Shown: positions 8,932-18,913, numbered from the stretch's first letter. The stretch is 64,000 nucleotides of DNA from Rhodococcus sp. 06-235-1A (GCF_002258785.1 NZ_NOYI01000013.1:372001-436000), one strand, 5' to 3'. Numbers and translations: made by a program. The notes: generated by a model not told the origin, from the letters alone.

Positions 8932-10368
8932 TCACACGTCGTAGTACAGCGAGAACTCGTACGGGTGCGGACGCAGGTTCACCGGAGCGATTTCCTGCTC
9001 ACGCTTGAGCGAGATCCAGGTCTCGATCAGGTCGGTCGTGAACACGCCACCCTCGGTGAGGTAGTCGTGGTCGGCCTCGAGACGGTCGATGACCGCGTTC
9101 AGCGAGGTCGGTGCCTGAGGAATGTTCTTGGCCTCCTCGGGCGGCAACTCGTAGAGATCCTTGTCGACCGGAGCCATCGGCTCGATCTTGTTCTTGATTC
9201 CGTCCAGGCCCGCCATCATCTGAGCAGCGAAGTTCAGGTACGGGTTACCCGAGGAGTCCGGCGCGCGGAACTCGAGGCGCTTGGCCTTCGGGTTGTTGCC
9301 GGTGATCGGGATACGAACCGCAGCGGAGCGGTTGCGCTGGCTGTAGACCAAGTTGATGGGGGCTTCGTAGCCCGGCACCAGACGGTGGTACGAGTTGATC
9401 GTCGGGTTGGTGAACGCCAACAGCGACGGTGCGTGATGCAGGATGCCGCCGATGTAGTGGCGGGCGAGATCCGACAGTCCGGCGTATCCGGCCTCGTCGT
9501 GGAAGAGGGGCTTTCCGTCCTTCCACAGCGACTGGTGCACGTGCATGCCCGAGCCGTTGTCGCCGAAGAGCGGCTTCGGCATGAAGGTTGCCGACTTGCC
9601 GTTCTGCCATGCGGTGTTCTTGACGATGTACTTGAACAGCTGCAGATCATCGGCCGCGCGGAGCAGCGTGTTGAACTTGTAGTTGATCTCCTGCTGACCG
9701 CCGGTGCCGACCTCGTGGTGGGCGCGCTCGAGCTCGAAGCCCGCGTTCTGCAGGTTGGTGGAGATCTGGTCGCGCAGGTCCACGTAGTGGTCGTACGGAG
9801 CGACGGGGAAGTAGCCACCCTTGAAGCGAACCTTGTAGCCGAGGTTCGGGCTGCCGTCGGCCTCGGTCTCGGCTCCGGTGTTCCACCAACCCGAGGACGA
9901 ATCGACCTCGTAGAACGCGCCGTTGGCCTGCGAGTCGAAGCGGACGGAATCGAAGATGTAGAACTCGGCCTCGGCACCGAAGTACGCGGTGTCGGCGATG
10001 CCGGTGCTGGCCAAGTACTCCTCGGCCTTGCGAGCGACGTTGCGCGGATCGCGGCTGTACGCCTCACGCGTGAACGGATCGTGGACGAAGAAGTCGATGT
10101 TCAGCGTCTTGGCGTTGCGGAACGGATCGACCTGAGCGGTGGCGTAGTCCGGAAGCAAGATCATGTCGGACTCGTGGATGGACTGGAAGCCGCGGACGGA
10201 CGAGCCGTCGAACGCGAGACCGTCTTCCAGGGTATCCGCCGTGAACGCCTTGGCGGCGATCGAGAAGTGCTGCTGCGCACCCGGCAGATCCGTGAATCGG
10301 ATGTCGACGTATTCGATTCCTTCATCTGCGATGAACTTGATGACCTCTTGGGCCGTGGAAAACGCCAC
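8932..10368 (-). CDS. glnA1: Type I glutamine synthetase GlnA1
   Basis: Main ammonia-assimilating glutamine synthetase, 478 aa, a dodecameric cytoplasmic enzyme. Visible elements are the N-terminal beta-grasp domain, the latch segment FDGSSVRGF, metal ligands in EAEFY and [17 protein letters not shown], the [13 protein letters not shown] loop and NRSA. The regulatory tyrosine is in LYELPPEEA at residue 406, the position modified by GlnE in M. tuberculosis. The GTG start at 10368 follows AAAGGAGC at good spacing. A GlnR-type operator lies 49-86 nt upstream and a strong terminator follows. The enzyme should therefore be controlled both transcriptionally and by adenylylation. Confidence 0.96.
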   Translation of the reverse strand: MAFSTAQEVIKFIADEGIEYVDIRFTDLPGAQQHFSIAAKAFTADTLEDGLAFDGSSVRGFQSIHESDMILLPDYATAQVDPFRNAKTLNIDFFVHDPFTREAYSRDPRNVARKAEEYLASTGIADTAYFGAEAEFYIFDSVRFDSQANGAFYEVDSSSGWWNTGAETEADGSPNLGYKVRFKGGYFPVAPYDHYVDLRDQISTNLQNAGFELERAHHEVGTGGQQEINYKFNTLLRAADDLQLFKYIVKNTAWQNGKSATFMPKPLFGDNGSGMHVHQSLWKDGKPLFHDEAGYAGLSDLARHYIGGILHHAPSLLAFTNPTINSYHRLVPGYEAPINLVYSQRNRSAAVRIPITGNNPKAKRLEFRAPDSSGNPYLNFAAQMMAGLDGIKNKIEPMAPVDKDLYELPPEEAKNIPQAPTSLNAVIDRLEADHDYLTEGGVFTTDLIETWISLKREQEIAPVNLRPHPYEFSLYYDV

Positions 10369-10416
10369 GCTTTTGCTCCTTTGTTGAGTCCGTCGAACTG
10401 ACGGTATGGACTTGGT

Positions 10417-10454
10417 GTTGCCCGCCCGTCAAGCTCGTGTTTCGCCCGTGTTAC
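10417..10454 (-). promoter_or_regulatory. GlnR-type operator upstream of glnA1
   Basis: Read on the minus strand from 10454: GTAAC, 6 nt, GAAAC, 6 nt, TTGAC, 6 nt, GCAAC. This fits the actinobacterial GlnR box (gTnAC-n6-GaAAC repeated), with all four half-sites at 11-bp spacing. It lies 49-86 nt before the glnA1 start. TTGACG within it could also serve as the -35 of a promoter with CATACC about 18 nt further on. Confidence 0.75.
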
Positions 10455-10522
10455 GCGTCCTGGTTCACGAGTGGCACGAGCAACAGTACGTCCGCGTGTT
10501 CTTTCGTGTGCCCAGCCGCGCC

Positions 10523-10528
10523 TATCCT
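10523..10528 (+). promoter_or_regulatory. -10 hexamer TATCCT, leaderless promoter of RDD gene
   Basis: TATCCT ends 7 nt before the ATG at 10536, which puts transcription start at or next to the start codon. There is no Shine-Dalgarno sequence in between. Confidence 0.5.
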
Positions 10529-10535
10529 GGAAATC

Positions 10536-11000
10536 ATGGCACGGATGACAGGGTCCTGGTTGTCGGGACCGGCAGCGGCGAACCCACGACAACCACAGAA
10601 CTTTCGCGGGGAAGAGCTGGGGCTACCCCAGCAGGGCGTCGGAGCACTGGCAGGCACCGGACGCCGAGTCATGGCGCTGCTACTGGATTGGACGATGGCC
10701 ACCGGGGTGGCGTCGCTGATTCTCGGCGGCTACACCACGAGTGGGCTGATCTCGACGATCGTGCTTGCGGTGTGGTTCGTCGTCGGACTGGCGACGGTCT
10801 CGTTGTTCTCGTTCACTCCGGGGCAGTTCATCGCAGGCATCCAGGTGGGTCGCATCGACGCGCACGCGCGGGTCGGTTTCGTCCGCGCGTTGGTGCGGCA
10901 GTTGATTCTGTTGTTCGTCGTCCCCGCTGTCGTCACCGACATGGACGGCCGCGGAATGCACGACCGCGCAACAGGAACAGCCCTGCTGCGGACCCGCTGA
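10536..11000 (+). CDS. RDD family membrane protein
   Basis: Small membrane protein of 154 aa with the RDD signature: Arg-rich GRRVMALLLDW, a first membrane helix carrying Asp, then a second helix (IVLAVWFVVGLATVSLF), the TPGQFIAGIQV turn and a final helix. RDD proteins are of largely unknown function; some have been linked to ion exchange. The start is ATG at 10536 because a TATCCT -10 box lies 7 nt upstream. It is divergent from glnA1, and Rv2219A holds the same place in M. tuberculosis. The function of this copy is unknown. Confidence 0.85.
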   Translation: MARMTGSWLSGPAAANPRQPQNFRGEELGLPQQGVGALAGTGRRVMALLLDWTMATGVASLILGGYTTSGLISTIVLAVWFVVGLATVSLFSFTPGQFIAGIQVGRIDAHARVGFVRALVRQLILLFVVPAVVTDMDGRGMHDRATGTALLRTR

Positions 11001-11022
11001 CGGGTCGCACACCAGGGCTGTT
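10976..11022. terminator. Nested hairpin between convergent RDD and DUF4191 genes
   Basis: Outer arms AACAGCCCTG (10976-10985) and CAGGGCTGTT (11013-11022) enclose inner arms GACCCG/CGGGTC (10991-11006). The hairpin overlaps the RDD stop codon and lies 17 nt beyond the DUF4191 stop, so it can serve both genes. Confidence 0.55.
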
Positions 11023-11038
11023 CGCCGAGTGAAGAGGG

Positions 11039-11794
11039 CTAGCGGCGCTTCATGGTCCGCTGAACGCCCTTCATCTTGGCACCGCCGGGAATGGGACCCT
11101 TCGGCATCGCCGGGCCGCCCTTCGTGCCCAGAGCCGACAGCCGGGACTCGATGGTGTCCATGCGCTTGCCGTCGATGTTCTTGGGCAACTTCGACAGATA
11201 TTTCTGCAGACCCGAGAGCGGAATCTGGTTTTCTTCGTTGCCGACGATGATGTCGTAGATCGGGGTGTCGCCCACCAGGCGGGCGGTCTTCTTCTTCTCC
11301 TGCGCCAACAGTGTCTTCACGCGCTGCGGCGCGCCCTCGGCAACGAGGATCACGCCGGGCTTACCGATCACTCGATGCACCGCGTCGAGGTGAGTTGTAC
11401 CGGCGATCGCGTTGGTCACGCGCCACGAACCCTGCAGGTTGTCCAGAGCCCAGGCCGCTGCGCCGGCTTGGCCGTCGGCCTTCTTGTACACCGACTTCTG
11501 TACCCGACGACCGAAGATGATGAAGGCGACGAGAACGCCGAGCAGCAAGCCGATGGGCAGCAGGAACCACTGGAAACCGAAGGCGAGTCCGATCAGGAAG
11601 CCGACGAGCCCGAGCCCGACCACCGCCCCGATCATCAGCGGAAGGAGCGCCTTGTCGTCCTTGCGCTGCATCTGGAACGCCTGCCACAGCTGACTGCGCC
11701 GTTCCTTCGATGCCTTCTTACGGGCCGCCTTCGCGGCCGCTTTTGCTTCCTTGCTGGGCTTTGCTGCTTTGCCAGCCTTACTGCCGTTCGCCAT
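11039..11794 (-). CDS. DUF4191 family membrane protein
   Basis: Conserved actinobacterial protein of 251 aa, counterpart of Rv2219. It has a Lys/Ala-rich N-terminus (about residues 1-45), two closely spaced membrane helices (about 50-95), a cytosolic region containing VILVAEGAPQRVKTLL, and a basic tail ending MKRR. The ATG at 11794 follows TATCCT by 7 nt. It is conserved next to lipA and glnA1 across Mycobacteriales. Function is unknown, and nothing here links it chemically to lipoate or glutamine metabolism. Confidence 0.85.
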   Translation of the reverse strand: MANGSKAGKAAKPSKEAKAAAKAARKKASKERRSQLWQAFQMQRKDDKALLPLMIGAVVGLGLVGFLIGLAFGFQWFLLPIGLLLGVLVAFIIFGRRVQKSVYKKADGQAGAAAWALDNLQGSWRVTNAIAGTTHLDAVHRVIGKPGVILVAEGAPQRVKTLLAQEKKKTARLVGDTPIYDIIVGNEENQIPLSGLQKYLSKLPKNIDGKRMDTIESRLSALGTKGGPAMPKGPIPGGAKMKGVQRTMKRR

Positions 11795-11801
11795 AACTCA
11801 C

Positions 11802-11807
11802 AGGATA
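11802..11807 (-). promoter_or_regulatory. -10 hexamer TATCCT, leaderless promoter of DUF4191 gene
   Basis: TATCCT on the minus strand ends 7 nt before the ATG at 11794. No ribosome binding site lies between them. Confidence 0.5.
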
Positions 11808-11855
11808 CGTCCTGTGCCGACGCTCACGTGCACCGCTCCGGCTCGAGAACGAGTA

Positions 11856-12869
11856 TCAGCGAGCGGCCAGACGGGCCATCAACGAACTGGCCTCCTGAGA
11901 GGCTTCGCCGCCATCGGTCAGGTGGCTCATGCTCTCCGGCAGTTCACGGCCGTGGTGCGCCATTGCCTGCGCGTAGAGGCGCCCAGCGCGGTACGACGAG
12001 CGGACCAACGGCCCCGCCAGGACGCCGGCGAAGCCGACCTCGGTGGCGTAATCGGAGTGATCGACGAACTCCTCCGGCTTGACCCACCGCTCGACCGGGT
12101 GGTGGCGAGGCGACGGGCGCAGATACTGGGTGATGGTCAGGATGTCGCAACCGGCCTCGTGCAGGTCGCGGATGGCTTCCTGCACCTCTTCGGGAGTCTC
12201 ACCCATGCCGAGGATCAGATTGGACTTGGTGACCAGTCCGTCGTCGCGGGCGGCGGTGATGACGTCCATCGACCGCTGGTAGCGGAAGGCAGGACGGATC
12301 CGCTTGAAGATGCGCGGCACCGTCTCGACGTTGTGGGCAAGTACCTCAGGACGCGAGGAGAAGACCTCCGCCAGCTGATCCGGCTTGGCATTGAAGTCGG
12401 GGATCAGCAGCTCGACGCCGGTGTTCGGGTTCAGCTTCTTGATGTACCGAACCGTCTCGGCGTAGAGCCACGCACCGCCGTCCTCGAGATCGTCACGGGC
12501 AACGCCGGTGATCGTGGAGTAGCGCAGACCCATGGCCTGCACGGACTCCGCCACACGGCGCGGCTCGTCTCGGTCGAGATCGTCCGGCTTGCCGGTGTCG
12601 ATCTGACAGAAATCGCACCGGCGGGTGCATTGCTCACCGCCGATGAGGAAGGTCGCTTCGCGATCTTCCCAGCATTCGTAGATATTGGGGCAGCCGGCTT
12701 CCTCGCACACCGTATGCAGACCCTCACGCTTCACAAGACCCTTGAGCTCGGTGTATTCCGGGCCCATCTTGGCTTTGGTCTTGATCCAGTTCGGTTTGCG
12801 TTCGATGGGGGTCTCCGCATTTCGGATCTCGAGGCGGAGCAGCTTGCGTCCTTCTGGGGCCACAGTCAC
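11856..12869 (-). CDS. lipA: Lipoyl synthase
   Basis: Radical SAM enzyme that inserts two sulfurs into protein-bound octanoyl groups to make lipoyl cofactors. Both Fe-S cluster motifs are visible: the auxiliary cluster [12 protein letters not shown] and the radical SAM cluster CTRRCDFC. The C-terminal RSSYRAG supplies the conserved serine ligand. The start is GTG at 12869 ([10 protein letters not shown]), giving 337 aa; the longer in-frame extension runs into lipB and lacks homologue-like sequence. It follows lipB by 10 nt. The substrates, lipoyl domains of SucB, are encoded 1.9 kb away on the same strand. Confidence 0.95.
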   Translation of the reverse strand: MTVAPEGRKLLRLEIRNAETPIERKPNWIKTKAKMGPEYTELKGLVKREGLHTVCEEAGCPNIYECWEDREATFLIGGEQCTRRCDFCQIDTGKPDDLDRDEPRRVAESVQAMGLRYSTITGVARDDLEDGGAWLYAETVRYIKKLNPNTGVELLIPDFNAKPDQLAEVFSSRPEVLAHNVETVPRIFKRIRPAFRYQRSMDVITAARDDGLVTKSNLILGMGETPEEVQEAIRDLHEAGCDILTITQYLRPSPRHHPVERWVKPEEFVDHSDYATEVGFAGVLAGPLVRSSYRAGRLYAQAMAHHGRELPESMSHLTDGGEASQEASSLMARLAAR

Positions 12870-12879
12870 AGAGACGATG

Positions 12880-13659
12880 CTACGCGCCGAACCGAACCGT
12901 GGTGAACTGCGGGTTGATCGATGCACCGGTCATCACGGGATGCGCGATCTCATGCTCCTGGACCGGCATCTCCCCGTCCAGTGCTGCCAGCACCGCGGCG
13001 GTGACCGCAGCGGTGACGTCGCCGATCGTGACGTCTCGCCCCAGCTCGAGGGACAGTGATGTCACCCCGGCGTCGGCGATACCGCACGGGACGATCGCGT
13101 CGAAGCCGGTCATGGCGGCATTGCAGTTCAGCGAGAAACCGTGCAGCGTGACCCCACGTTGCACACGAACTCCGATGGCGGCGATCTTGCGTTCGGGAAG
13201 CCACGTACCGTCGCGCATCTCGGCTGCCAACCACACTCCGGATCGACCGTCGACACGTCCGCACACGATGCCGTAGTCGGACACGACGGAGATCAGCGCT
13301 TCCTCGATACGGCGCACGTACTTCACGACGTCGATGGGCTGCGCCAGCTTCACGATGGGATACCCGACCAATTGGCCCGGACCGTGCCAGGTGATCTTGC
13401 CGCCGCGGTCCACCTCGACGACGGGAGTGCCGTCCCGCGGCATGTCCTCCTCGGCAGTGCGTCGCCCCGCCGTGTAGACGGACGGATGTTCGAGCAGCAG
13501 CAGTGTGTCGGAGCCGACGCCGTCGGCCCGGGCACCCGCAAGGTCGCGCTGCAGAGCCCACGCTTCGGTGTACTCGACGGTGCCCAACTCGCGCACCTCG
13601 ACAGGGTCGCTGCTCGCGCGTGCCGACACTCGGACCGACGGAGAGTTCGCGTCACTCAT
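12880..13659 (-). CDS. lipB: Octanoyl-ACP:protein octanoyltransferase
   Basis: Transfers octanoate from acyl carrier protein to lipoyl domains, the step before LipA. 259 aa. Motifs are [14 protein letters not shown], the [17 protein letters not shown] core, and HGFSLN followed by [12 protein letters not shown], which carries the catalytic Cys; the partner Lys is in ERKIAAIGV. The ATG at 13659 gives the normal length for actinobacterial LipB. It lies 21 nt downstream of the TIGR01777 gene and is immediately followed by lipA. Confidence 0.95.
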   Translation of the reverse strand: MSDANSPSVRVSARASSDPVEVRELGTVEYTEAWALQRDLAGARADGVGSDTLLLLEHPSVYTAGRRTAEEDMPRDGTPVVEVDRGGKITWHGPGQLVGYPIVKLAQPIDVVKYVRRIEEALISVVSDYGIVCGRVDGRSGVWLAAEMRDGTWLPERKIAAIGVRVQRGVTLHGFSLNCNAAMTGFDAIVPCGIADAGVTSLSLELGRDVTIGDVTAAVTAAVLAALDGEMPVQEHEIAHPVMTGASINPQFTTVRFGA

Positions 13660-13680
13660 GATTGGGAACGGTACGCCGCG

Positions 13681-14571
13681 TCAGCTGCCCACAGCTACTC
13701 GCAGTGCCTCTCCCACGGTGTTGTGCTCGAACGTGTAACCCGCGTCCTCCAGCGCCTTGGGAATGGCACGCGGACCGGTGAGAATGGCTTCCTCGGCGAA
13801 CTCGCCGATCACTGCCTTGAGGGCGAAGCCGGGGACAACCCACGGCGCTGGGCGGTGCACCGCGCGCGACATTGCGCTGTTGAACTGCGCGTTGGTCACC
13901 GGTGTCGGGCCGACCATGTTGACCGGTCCACTGAGGGAGTCGTTCTCGATGCCGTGCACGATGGCACCGATCTCGTCCTCCAGGGAGATCCAGGGGAAGT
14001 ACTGGCGTCCACTGCCGAGCCGCCCGCCGAGGGCGAACAGGTACAGCGGGCGAAGCTTGCCCAACATTCCGCCGCGCTGTGACAACACGACGCCACTGCG
14101 CAGCATGATCGTGCGGACACCCGCTTCGGACGCCGCAGACGTGGCGTTCTCCCAATCGCGACAGACTTCGGCCAGAAAGCCCTCGCCGACGGGGGCAGTC
14201 TCGTCGACCACCCGATCACCGGTGTCACCGTAGAAGTTGACGCCGCTCGCGTTGATCAGAGTGGGCACACCGGCGTCGGCGGCAGCCCCGGCGAGCACCT
14301 CGGTAGGAGCGATGCGACTGTCCCGGACCAGCTGTTTGTAGGCCCCGGACCATCTCTTGTCACCGATACCGACGCCGCAGAGGTTGACGATCGCGTCGGC
14401 TCCGTCGAGCGCGGAAGCGTCGATGCTTCCGCGCGACGGATCCCACTGTGACTCGTCCGGTCCCGCAGGCGATCTCCGGACGAGCCGGGTGACGTCGTGG
14501 CTACGACCGCGCAGTGCTGCGACCAGAGCTGTGCCGATCAATCCCGATGAACCTGCAATGACTACGCGCAT
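13681..14571 (-). CDS. TIGR01777 family NAD(P)-dependent epimerase (SDR39U1-like)
   Basis: Atypical short-chain dehydrogenase of 296 aa, counterpart of Rv2216. N-terminal Rossmann motif GSSGLIGTAL (residues 7-16), then NLCG and a C-terminal DUF1731-type segment (HRPAPWVVPGFALKAVIGEFAEE). The substrate is unknown across the family. The ATG at 14571 has GGAGGC about 10 nt upstream. It sits between sucB and lipB on the same strand, a conserved arrangement that does not establish a role in lipoate metabolism. Confidence 0.88.
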   Translation of the reverse strand: MRVVIAGSSGLIGTALVAALRGRSHDVTRLVRRSPAGPDESQWDPSRGSIDASALDGADAIVNLCGVGIGDKRWSGAYKQLVRDSRIAPTEVLAGAAADAGVPTLINASGVNFYGDTGDRVVDETAPVGEGFLAEVCRDWENATSAASEAGVRTIMLRSGVVLSQRGGMLGKLRPLYLFALGGRLGSGRQYFPWISLEDEIGAIVHGIENDSLSGPVNMVGPTPVTNAQFNSAMSRAVHRPAPWVVPGFALKAVIGEFAEEAILTGPRAIPKALEDAGYTFEHNTVGEALRVAVGS

Positions 14572-14598
14572 GTGAACGAAAGCCTCCTTGACGCAAAC

Positions 14599-14628
14599 GG
14601 GGCATCATTCGCGAACGAATGATGCCCC
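14599..14628 (-). terminator. Hairpin between sucB and TIGR01777 gene
   Basis: A 13-bp perfect stem, left arm 14599-14611, loop CGAA, right arm 14616-14628, lies about 92 nt after the sucB stop and before the next gene on the minus strand. Confidence 0.65.
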
Positions 14629-14680
14629 GGATGCACGGTTCGTGCCCCTCTTGTCGAGACTCCGATGCGAATGTTTCGCG

Positions 14681-14702
14681 CTCTCACGAGAATACGTGAG
14701 AG
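14681..14702 (-). terminator. Short hairpin just after sucB
   Basis: CTCTCACG and CGTGAGAG pair around a 6-nt loop, 18 nt after the sucB stop. It may act with the stronger hairpin at 14599-14628 or protect the 3' end of the message. Confidence 0.4.
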
Positions 14703-14720
14703 GCGCGATTCGCCGGTTGC

Positions 14721-16496
14721 CTACAGGCCGAGATCGGCCTCGAACGACGCCACTTCGAGACGCTGCTTGATCGTCGTGAGGAAGCGTCCCGCGTCGGCTC
14801 CGTCCACCAACCGGTGGTCGTAGGTGAGCGGCAGGTAGCACATCGAGCGGACACCGATGGATTCGTTGCCCGAGTCGTCCTTGACGACGACCGGACGCTT
14901 GACGATCGCACCCGTGCCCAGCATTGCCGCCTGCGGCGGAACCAGGATCGGGGTGTCGAACAGCGCGCCCTGGCTGCCGATGTTGGTGATGGTGAACGTG
15001 CCACCGGACAGCTCGTCCGGCTTCAGCCCACCCGAGCGTGCGCGGGTCGCGATGTCGTTGATCGCCCGAGCCAGCCCGGCCAGCGACAGGTCACCGGCAT
15101 TGTGGATGACGGGGGAGAGCAGACCCTGCTCGGTGTCCACGGCAATGCCGAGGTGGACATCGGCGTGGTAGGTGATCTCCTTGGCATCCTCGTTGATGCT
15201 CGCGTTGACGTTGGGGTGCGCCTTGAGAGCCTCCACGACCGCCTTCGCGAAGAACGGCAGGTACGTCAGATTGACGCCCTCGTTCTCGGCGAACTTCGCC
15301 TTGGCCTTCGTCCGCAGTCCGGCGATCTTGGTGACGTCCACCTCGAAGGTCTGCGTCAGCTGCGCGGAGGTCTGCAGCGACTCACGCGTCTTCTTCGCGG
15401 TGATCTGACGGATGCGGTTGATCTTCTGCGTGGTGCCACGCAGATGCGCGAGCTCGGGGCGAACACCGGCGGTTGCCGGCGCAGCAGGCTTCGATGCGGC
15501 GGCAGGCGCAGCGGCAGCAGCCGGAGCGGCCGGAGCCTTCTTTGCCTCGGCTGCGGCGAGCACATCCTGCTTGCGGATGCGTCCACCGACACCGGTGCCC
15601 TTGACGGTCGACAGGTCGACGTCGTTGTCCGACGCCAGCTTGCGCACCAGGGGAGTGACGTACGGGCTGGAATCACCCGACGGTGCCGACTCCTTGGCGG
15701 GAGCGGCCTTGGGAGCCTCCTGCTTGGGCTCGGGCTTCGGCTCGGCCTTCGGAGCCTCCTGCTTGGGCTCTTCCTTCTTCGGCTCTTCCCTCTTCGGCTC
15801 CTCGGCCTTGGGGGCCTCGGGCTCCGGGGTGGCCTCGGGCTCGGGGGCCTTCTCGGCCGGCGATCCGGATCCGATGACGGCGAGCTGGCCACCGACGGCG
15901 ACCGTGTCGTCTTCCTCGGCGGAGATCTCGAGCAGAGTACCGGCGACCGGAGAAGGAATCTCGGTGTCGACCTTGTCGGTGGAGACCTCGAGCAGCGGCT
16001 CGTCGACTGCAACCTCGTCGCCGACTGCCTTGAGCCAGCGGGTCACGGTGCCCTCGGTGACGGACTCTCCCAACTCGGGCATCGTCACCGGCGTACCGGA
16101 TCCGGACGAGTCGGACGATGCACTCGCTGCGGGTGCTTCCTCCTCGGCCTGCGGCTCGGGCTCGGCTGCGGGAGTGGGCTCCTCGGCAGCTTCCTCGGGT
16201 GCCGACTCCTCGGCGGGAGCGGCATCCTCGGCCGGTGCGTCGGACGAGGGGGCCTCGCCTGCGTCACCGATCTGAGCGAGCTCACCACCGATTTCGACGG
16301 TGTCGTCTTCCTGAGCGACGATCTTGGTGAGAACACCGGCAGCAGGCGACGGGATCTCGGTATCGACCTTGTCCGTGGAGACTTCGAGCAATGGCTCGTC
16401 GACCTCGACGGTGTCGCCTTCTTGTTTGAGCCACCTCGTGACAGTTCCCTCGGTGACACTCTCACCGAGAGCTGGCATCTGGACGGAGAAGGCCAT
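14721..16496 (-). CDS. sucB: 2-oxo acid dehydrogenase E2 component with two lipoyl domains
   Basis: Dihydrolipoamide acyltransferase of the pyruvate and/or 2-oxoglutarate dehydrogenase complexes, 591 aa. Two lipoyl domains, each with [12 protein letters not shown] and lipoylated Lys at 43 and 175, are joined by Ala/Pro/Glu-rich linkers, one containing repeated EEPK/EAPK units. An E3-binding domain ([16 protein letters not shown]) follows, then the catalytic domain ending in the [10 protein letters not shown] active site. M. tuberculosis DlaT (Rv2215) has the same position and serves pyruvate dehydrogenase, so the name sucB/dlaT is ambiguous. GAGGAG precedes the ATG. The lipoylation genes lie downstream. 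Confidence 0.94.
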   Translation of the reverse strand: MAFSVQMPALGESVTEGTVTRWLKQEGDTVEVDEPLLEVSTDKVDTEIPSPAAGVLTKIVAQEDDTVEIGGELAQIGDAGEAPSSDAPAEDAAPAEESAPEEAAEEPTPAAEPEPQAEEEAPAASASSDSSGSGTPVTMPELGESVTEGTVTRWLKAVGDEVAVDEPLLEVSTDKVDTEIPSPVAGTLLEISAEEDDTVAVGGQLAVIGSGSPAEKAPEPEATPEPEAPKAEEPKREEPKKEEPKQEAPKAEPKPEPKQEAPKAAPAKESAPSGDSSPYVTPLVRKLASDNDVDLSTVKGTGVGGRIRKQDVLAAAEAKKAPAAPAAAAAPAAASKPAAPATAGVRPELAHLRGTTQKINRIRQITAKKTRESLQTSAQLTQTFEVDVTKIAGLRTKAKAKFAENEGVNLTYLPFFAKAVVEALKAHPNVNASINEDAKEITYHADVHLGIAVDTEQGLLSPVIHNAGDLSLAGLARAINDIATRARSGGLKPDELSGGTFTITNIGSQGALFDTPILVPPQAAMLGTGAIVKRPVVVKDDSGNESIGVRSMCYLPLTYDHRLVDGADAGRFLTTIKQRLEVASFEADLGL

Positions 16497-16875
16497 GTCT
16501 GTTGACTCCTCGACAGTTGTATGCGGGTGATGTAGTTCTTACGACTTGTGGTCGCAGACCATTGTGCTGGCGGAACAGGGTTCATGGACGAGAGTTGCGT
16601 GATTCGATTCGACGGAGGCACCGGTGCGATCGACACTCACCGAGCATGTTCGGCTCGATCCAGCGCCCACGTCGACACTCCCTCTCGGCAACTCACTTAC
16701 TCACTTCACGAGCCTCGGTTCACTATCAAGAGAGCTGAACCCTCTAGTGTCATCCTTCCATTGTTGTCGCCCCGCCGTTCCCCTAGGGCGCACAACACGC
16801 CTGGCAAACTGGCGGGTAACAACATTTCCGGCTTCCGTGCCGGCGATCCGTAGGCCGTACGAAAAGGATGTTCTC
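16497..16875. other. Intergenic region between divergent sucB and 113-aa protein gene
   Basis: 379 bp with no convincing gene in any frame. It must carry the promoters of both flanking genes. A TAGTGT hexamer at 16745-16750 could be a plus-strand -10 element, and an AAAGGA ribosome binding site (16863-16868) precedes the GTG at 16876. No strong hairpin or repeat array was seen. Confidence 0.5.
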
Positions 16876-17217
16876 GTGGGATTGTTCGATCGACTCAAAC
16901 GAAGCGGCGGGGCCGCGAAACGTGGCCCCGAAGGGTCGGTCGCCCAGTACCTGGCCGATTGGACCGCCGCGCGAATCGGTGTGGAGGCCTACGTCGAGCC
17001 GAAGACGACAGTGACACCGCTGACCGTCGTACTGGTCGCGAACGACGGCGAATGGACCCGGCGGCCGCTGGATGAAAAATATGCACGAAAGATCGGACCC
17101 GACCTGAAGATCCCGGTGTACGACGTGCGCAAGACCGGCTACCCCCAGCGTATGCGCGATCACGACGCCCGACAGAAGGTCATCAAGAAGCGCGAACAGC
17201 AGCAGCGCGATCTGTGA
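16876..17217 (+). CDS. Conserved actinobacterial protein of unknown function (113 aa)
   Basis: I do not recognise a functional domain. The product starts with VGLFDRLKRSGG, has a central region with ARIGVEAYVEPKTTVTPLTVVLVANDGEWTRR and a conserved-looking PVYDVRKTGYPQRMRDHD, and ends in a basic Gln-rich tail. No signal peptide or membrane segment. The GTG at 16876 follows AAAGGA by 7 nt; the longer open frame upstream has no homologue-like character. It is convergent with the leucyl aminopeptidase gene. Similar small proteins sit beside pepA in related genera, some labelled oxidoreductase without visible basis. Confidence 0.75.
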   Translation: MGLFDRLKRSGGAAKRGPEGSVAQYLADWTAARIGVEAYVEPKTTVTPLTVVLVANDGEWTRRPLDEKYARKIGPDLKIPVYDVRKTGYPQRMRDHDARQKVIKKREQQQRDL

Positions 17218-17260
17218 GCGAAGTCCGTGCGCGCCGACCCGCGCGCACGGACTTCCGCGA

Positions 17261-18784
17261 TCAGCCGTTCTCCACGATGTCTTCGAGAACCGCGAACATC
17301 GTCCGCACGGGAACTCCCGTACCGCCCTTGCCGGTGTACCCGAACGGGCCGCCGGTGTTGTAAGCCGGGCCCGCGACATCGATGTGGGCCCATTCGACGC
17401 CGTCGGCGACGAACTCCTTCAGGAACAGAGCTGCTGCCAGCATTCCGCCCGCCCGGCCGTTGGTGACGTTCGCCAGATCGGCCACCTTGGAGTCGAGTTC
17501 ACGCCGAATTTCCTTCGGCAGGGGCATGGCCCATCCGTTCTCGCCGATCGCCTGGGAGATCTCGGCAACCCGGTCGCGGAAGCTGTCGGTACCCATCACG
17601 CCCGGCGTTCTGTTGCCGAGCGCTACGACCTGAGCTCCGGTGAGCGTTGCGGTGTCGATGAGGTAGTCCGGATCGTCCTCGCAGGCACGCACGATCGCGT
17701 CGGCGAGCACCAGGCGTCCTTCGGCGTCGGTGTTGATGACCTCGACGGTGATGCCGCCGTACTGGGTCAGCACATCGCCCGGACGCTGGGCGGTGCCCGA
17801 CGGCATGTTCTCCGCCATCGGCACCGTCGCGATGACATCGAGTGGCAGACCGACCTTGGCGGCCAGGATCACCGTGGCGATGACAGCGGCCGCACCGCCC
17901 ATGTCCGAGGTCATGTTCTCCATTCCCGCAGCGGGTTTGATGGAGATGCCGCCGGTGTCGAACGTGATTCCCTTACCCACCAGTGCGACCTTCTTCGCGC
18001 CCCGCTTGCCGCCCGAGTGTGTCAGGCGAACCAGCCGCGGCAACCGCGAAGAACCCTTGCCGACGCCGTGAATGCCGCCGTAGCCATCCTTCTCCAGGGC
18101 CTTGTCGTCGAGGATCTCGACCTTCAAGCCGGCCGCGGTACCCAGGGTCTTGGCCCGCGCGGCGAACTCCTCCGGGTAGAGGTGGCTCGGTGGAGTGTTG
18201 ACGAAATCACGGGCGACAGCGACGGATTCGGCAATGGCGACCGATCGAGCCAGCTCGCTCTTGGCCTCCTTGGACCGAGTGTCGGGTACGAGCAACTCGA
18301 CGCGGGCGAGGGGAAGACCGTCGGCCTTCGGTGCCGACAGCGCGGACTTGAATTCGGTGAACTGATACGCGCCGAGGAAGAACCCCTCCGCGGCCGCGCC
18401 GAGATCGAGTGCCGACAACGTCGTCGCCGCCGTATCCACGCCCTTCAGTGCGCGAGCCGCAGTTCCGGCCGACTGGCGGATGCGCTCGCTGTCGATGTCG
18501 GCTGCACTGCCGAGGCCGACGGCCAACACGCTGTCCACGGACAGGCCGGACGGTGCCGGAATGCGTACCAACTCGTCGGCCTTGCCGGTGGCTCCGACGG
18601 CTTCGAGGGCGTCGAGTAGCGCTGCGGCGATGGCGTCGTCGGAAATGTCGTCGGTGATGGCGAGTTCGAGGCCGTCGTCACTCGTACTCAGCGCGACGAC
18701 GAGAACGTCGACTTTCTTACCGAGCTTGCCCGCGAGGACCAGGTCGGGTCCGAGAGTGCGGGATAGCGTCGAAGGGGAAGGCAC
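17261..18784 (-). CDS. pepA: Leucyl aminopeptidase (M17)
   Basis: Cytosolic di-metal aminopeptidase removing N-terminal residues, 507 aa. The M17 signature [13 protein letters not shown] is intact, with upstream metal and catalytic residues in [11 protein letters not shown] and DMGGAAAV. The N-terminal macrodomain-like region occupies about residues 1-170. The true start is GTG at 18784 ([11 protein letters not shown]), preceded by AGGAG at 8-nt spacing; the same frame stays open far upstream through gcvT antisense sequence, which is an artefact. It is divergent from gcvT. Counterpart of Rv2213 (PepB). Confidence 0.94.
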   Translation of the reverse strand: MPSPSTLSRTLGPDLVLAGKLGKKVDVLVVALSTSDDGLELAITDDISDDAIAAALLDALEAVGATGKADELVRIPAPSGLSVDSVLAVGLGSAADIDSERIRQSAGTAARALKGVDTAATTLSALDLGAAAEGFFLGAYQFTEFKSALSAPKADGLPLARVELLVPDTRSKEAKSELARSVAIAESVAVARDFVNTPPSHLYPEEFAARAKTLGTAAGLKVEILDDKALEKDGYGGIHGVGKGSSRLPRLVRLTHSGGKRGAKKVALVGKGITFDTGGISIKPAAGMENMTSDMGGAAAVIATVILAAKVGLPLDVIATVPMAENMPSGTAQRPGDVLTQYGGITVEVINTDAEGRLVLADAIVRACEDDPDYLIDTATLTGAQVVALGNRTPGVMGTDSFRDRVAEISQAIGENGWAMPLPKEIRRELDSKVADLANVTNGRAGGMLAAALFLKEFVADGVEWAHIDVAGPAYNTGGPFGYTGKGGTGVPVRTMFAVLEDIVENG

Positions 18785-18900
18785 GTGGCTGCTCCTGTAG
18801 GGGTTGACGTGTAGGTAACTCGATCCTAATGACGACCGAGCGCACCGACGATCCAGGGACGCAGTCGGTCCGACGGGCCCGAACGAGCCCGGATGTGAGC

Positions 18901-18906
18901 TAGCGT
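18901..18906 (+). promoter_or_regulatory. -10 hexamer TAGCGT, leaderless promoter of gcvT
   Basis: TAGCGT ends 7 nt before the ATG at 18914. It supports that start rather than the GTG at 18905, which overlaps it. Confidence 0.4.
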
Positions 18907-18913
18907 GACCGCC

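Noticed and set aside
8836..10401. 521-residue open frame antisense to glnA1
   Set aside because: Glutamine synthetase on the other strand is unmistakable; the antisense product has no recognisable family or start signals and spans the glnA1 terminator.
14814..16505. 563-residue Gly/Leu/Arg-rich open frame antisense to sucB
   Set aside because: Its low-complexity content is the reverse complement of the Ala/Pro/Glu linkers of SucB.
18785..18913. Glycine riboswitch before gcvT
   Set aside because: The 129-bp divergent gap has none of the conserved glycine aptamer blocks, and a -10 hexamer lies directly before the start codon.
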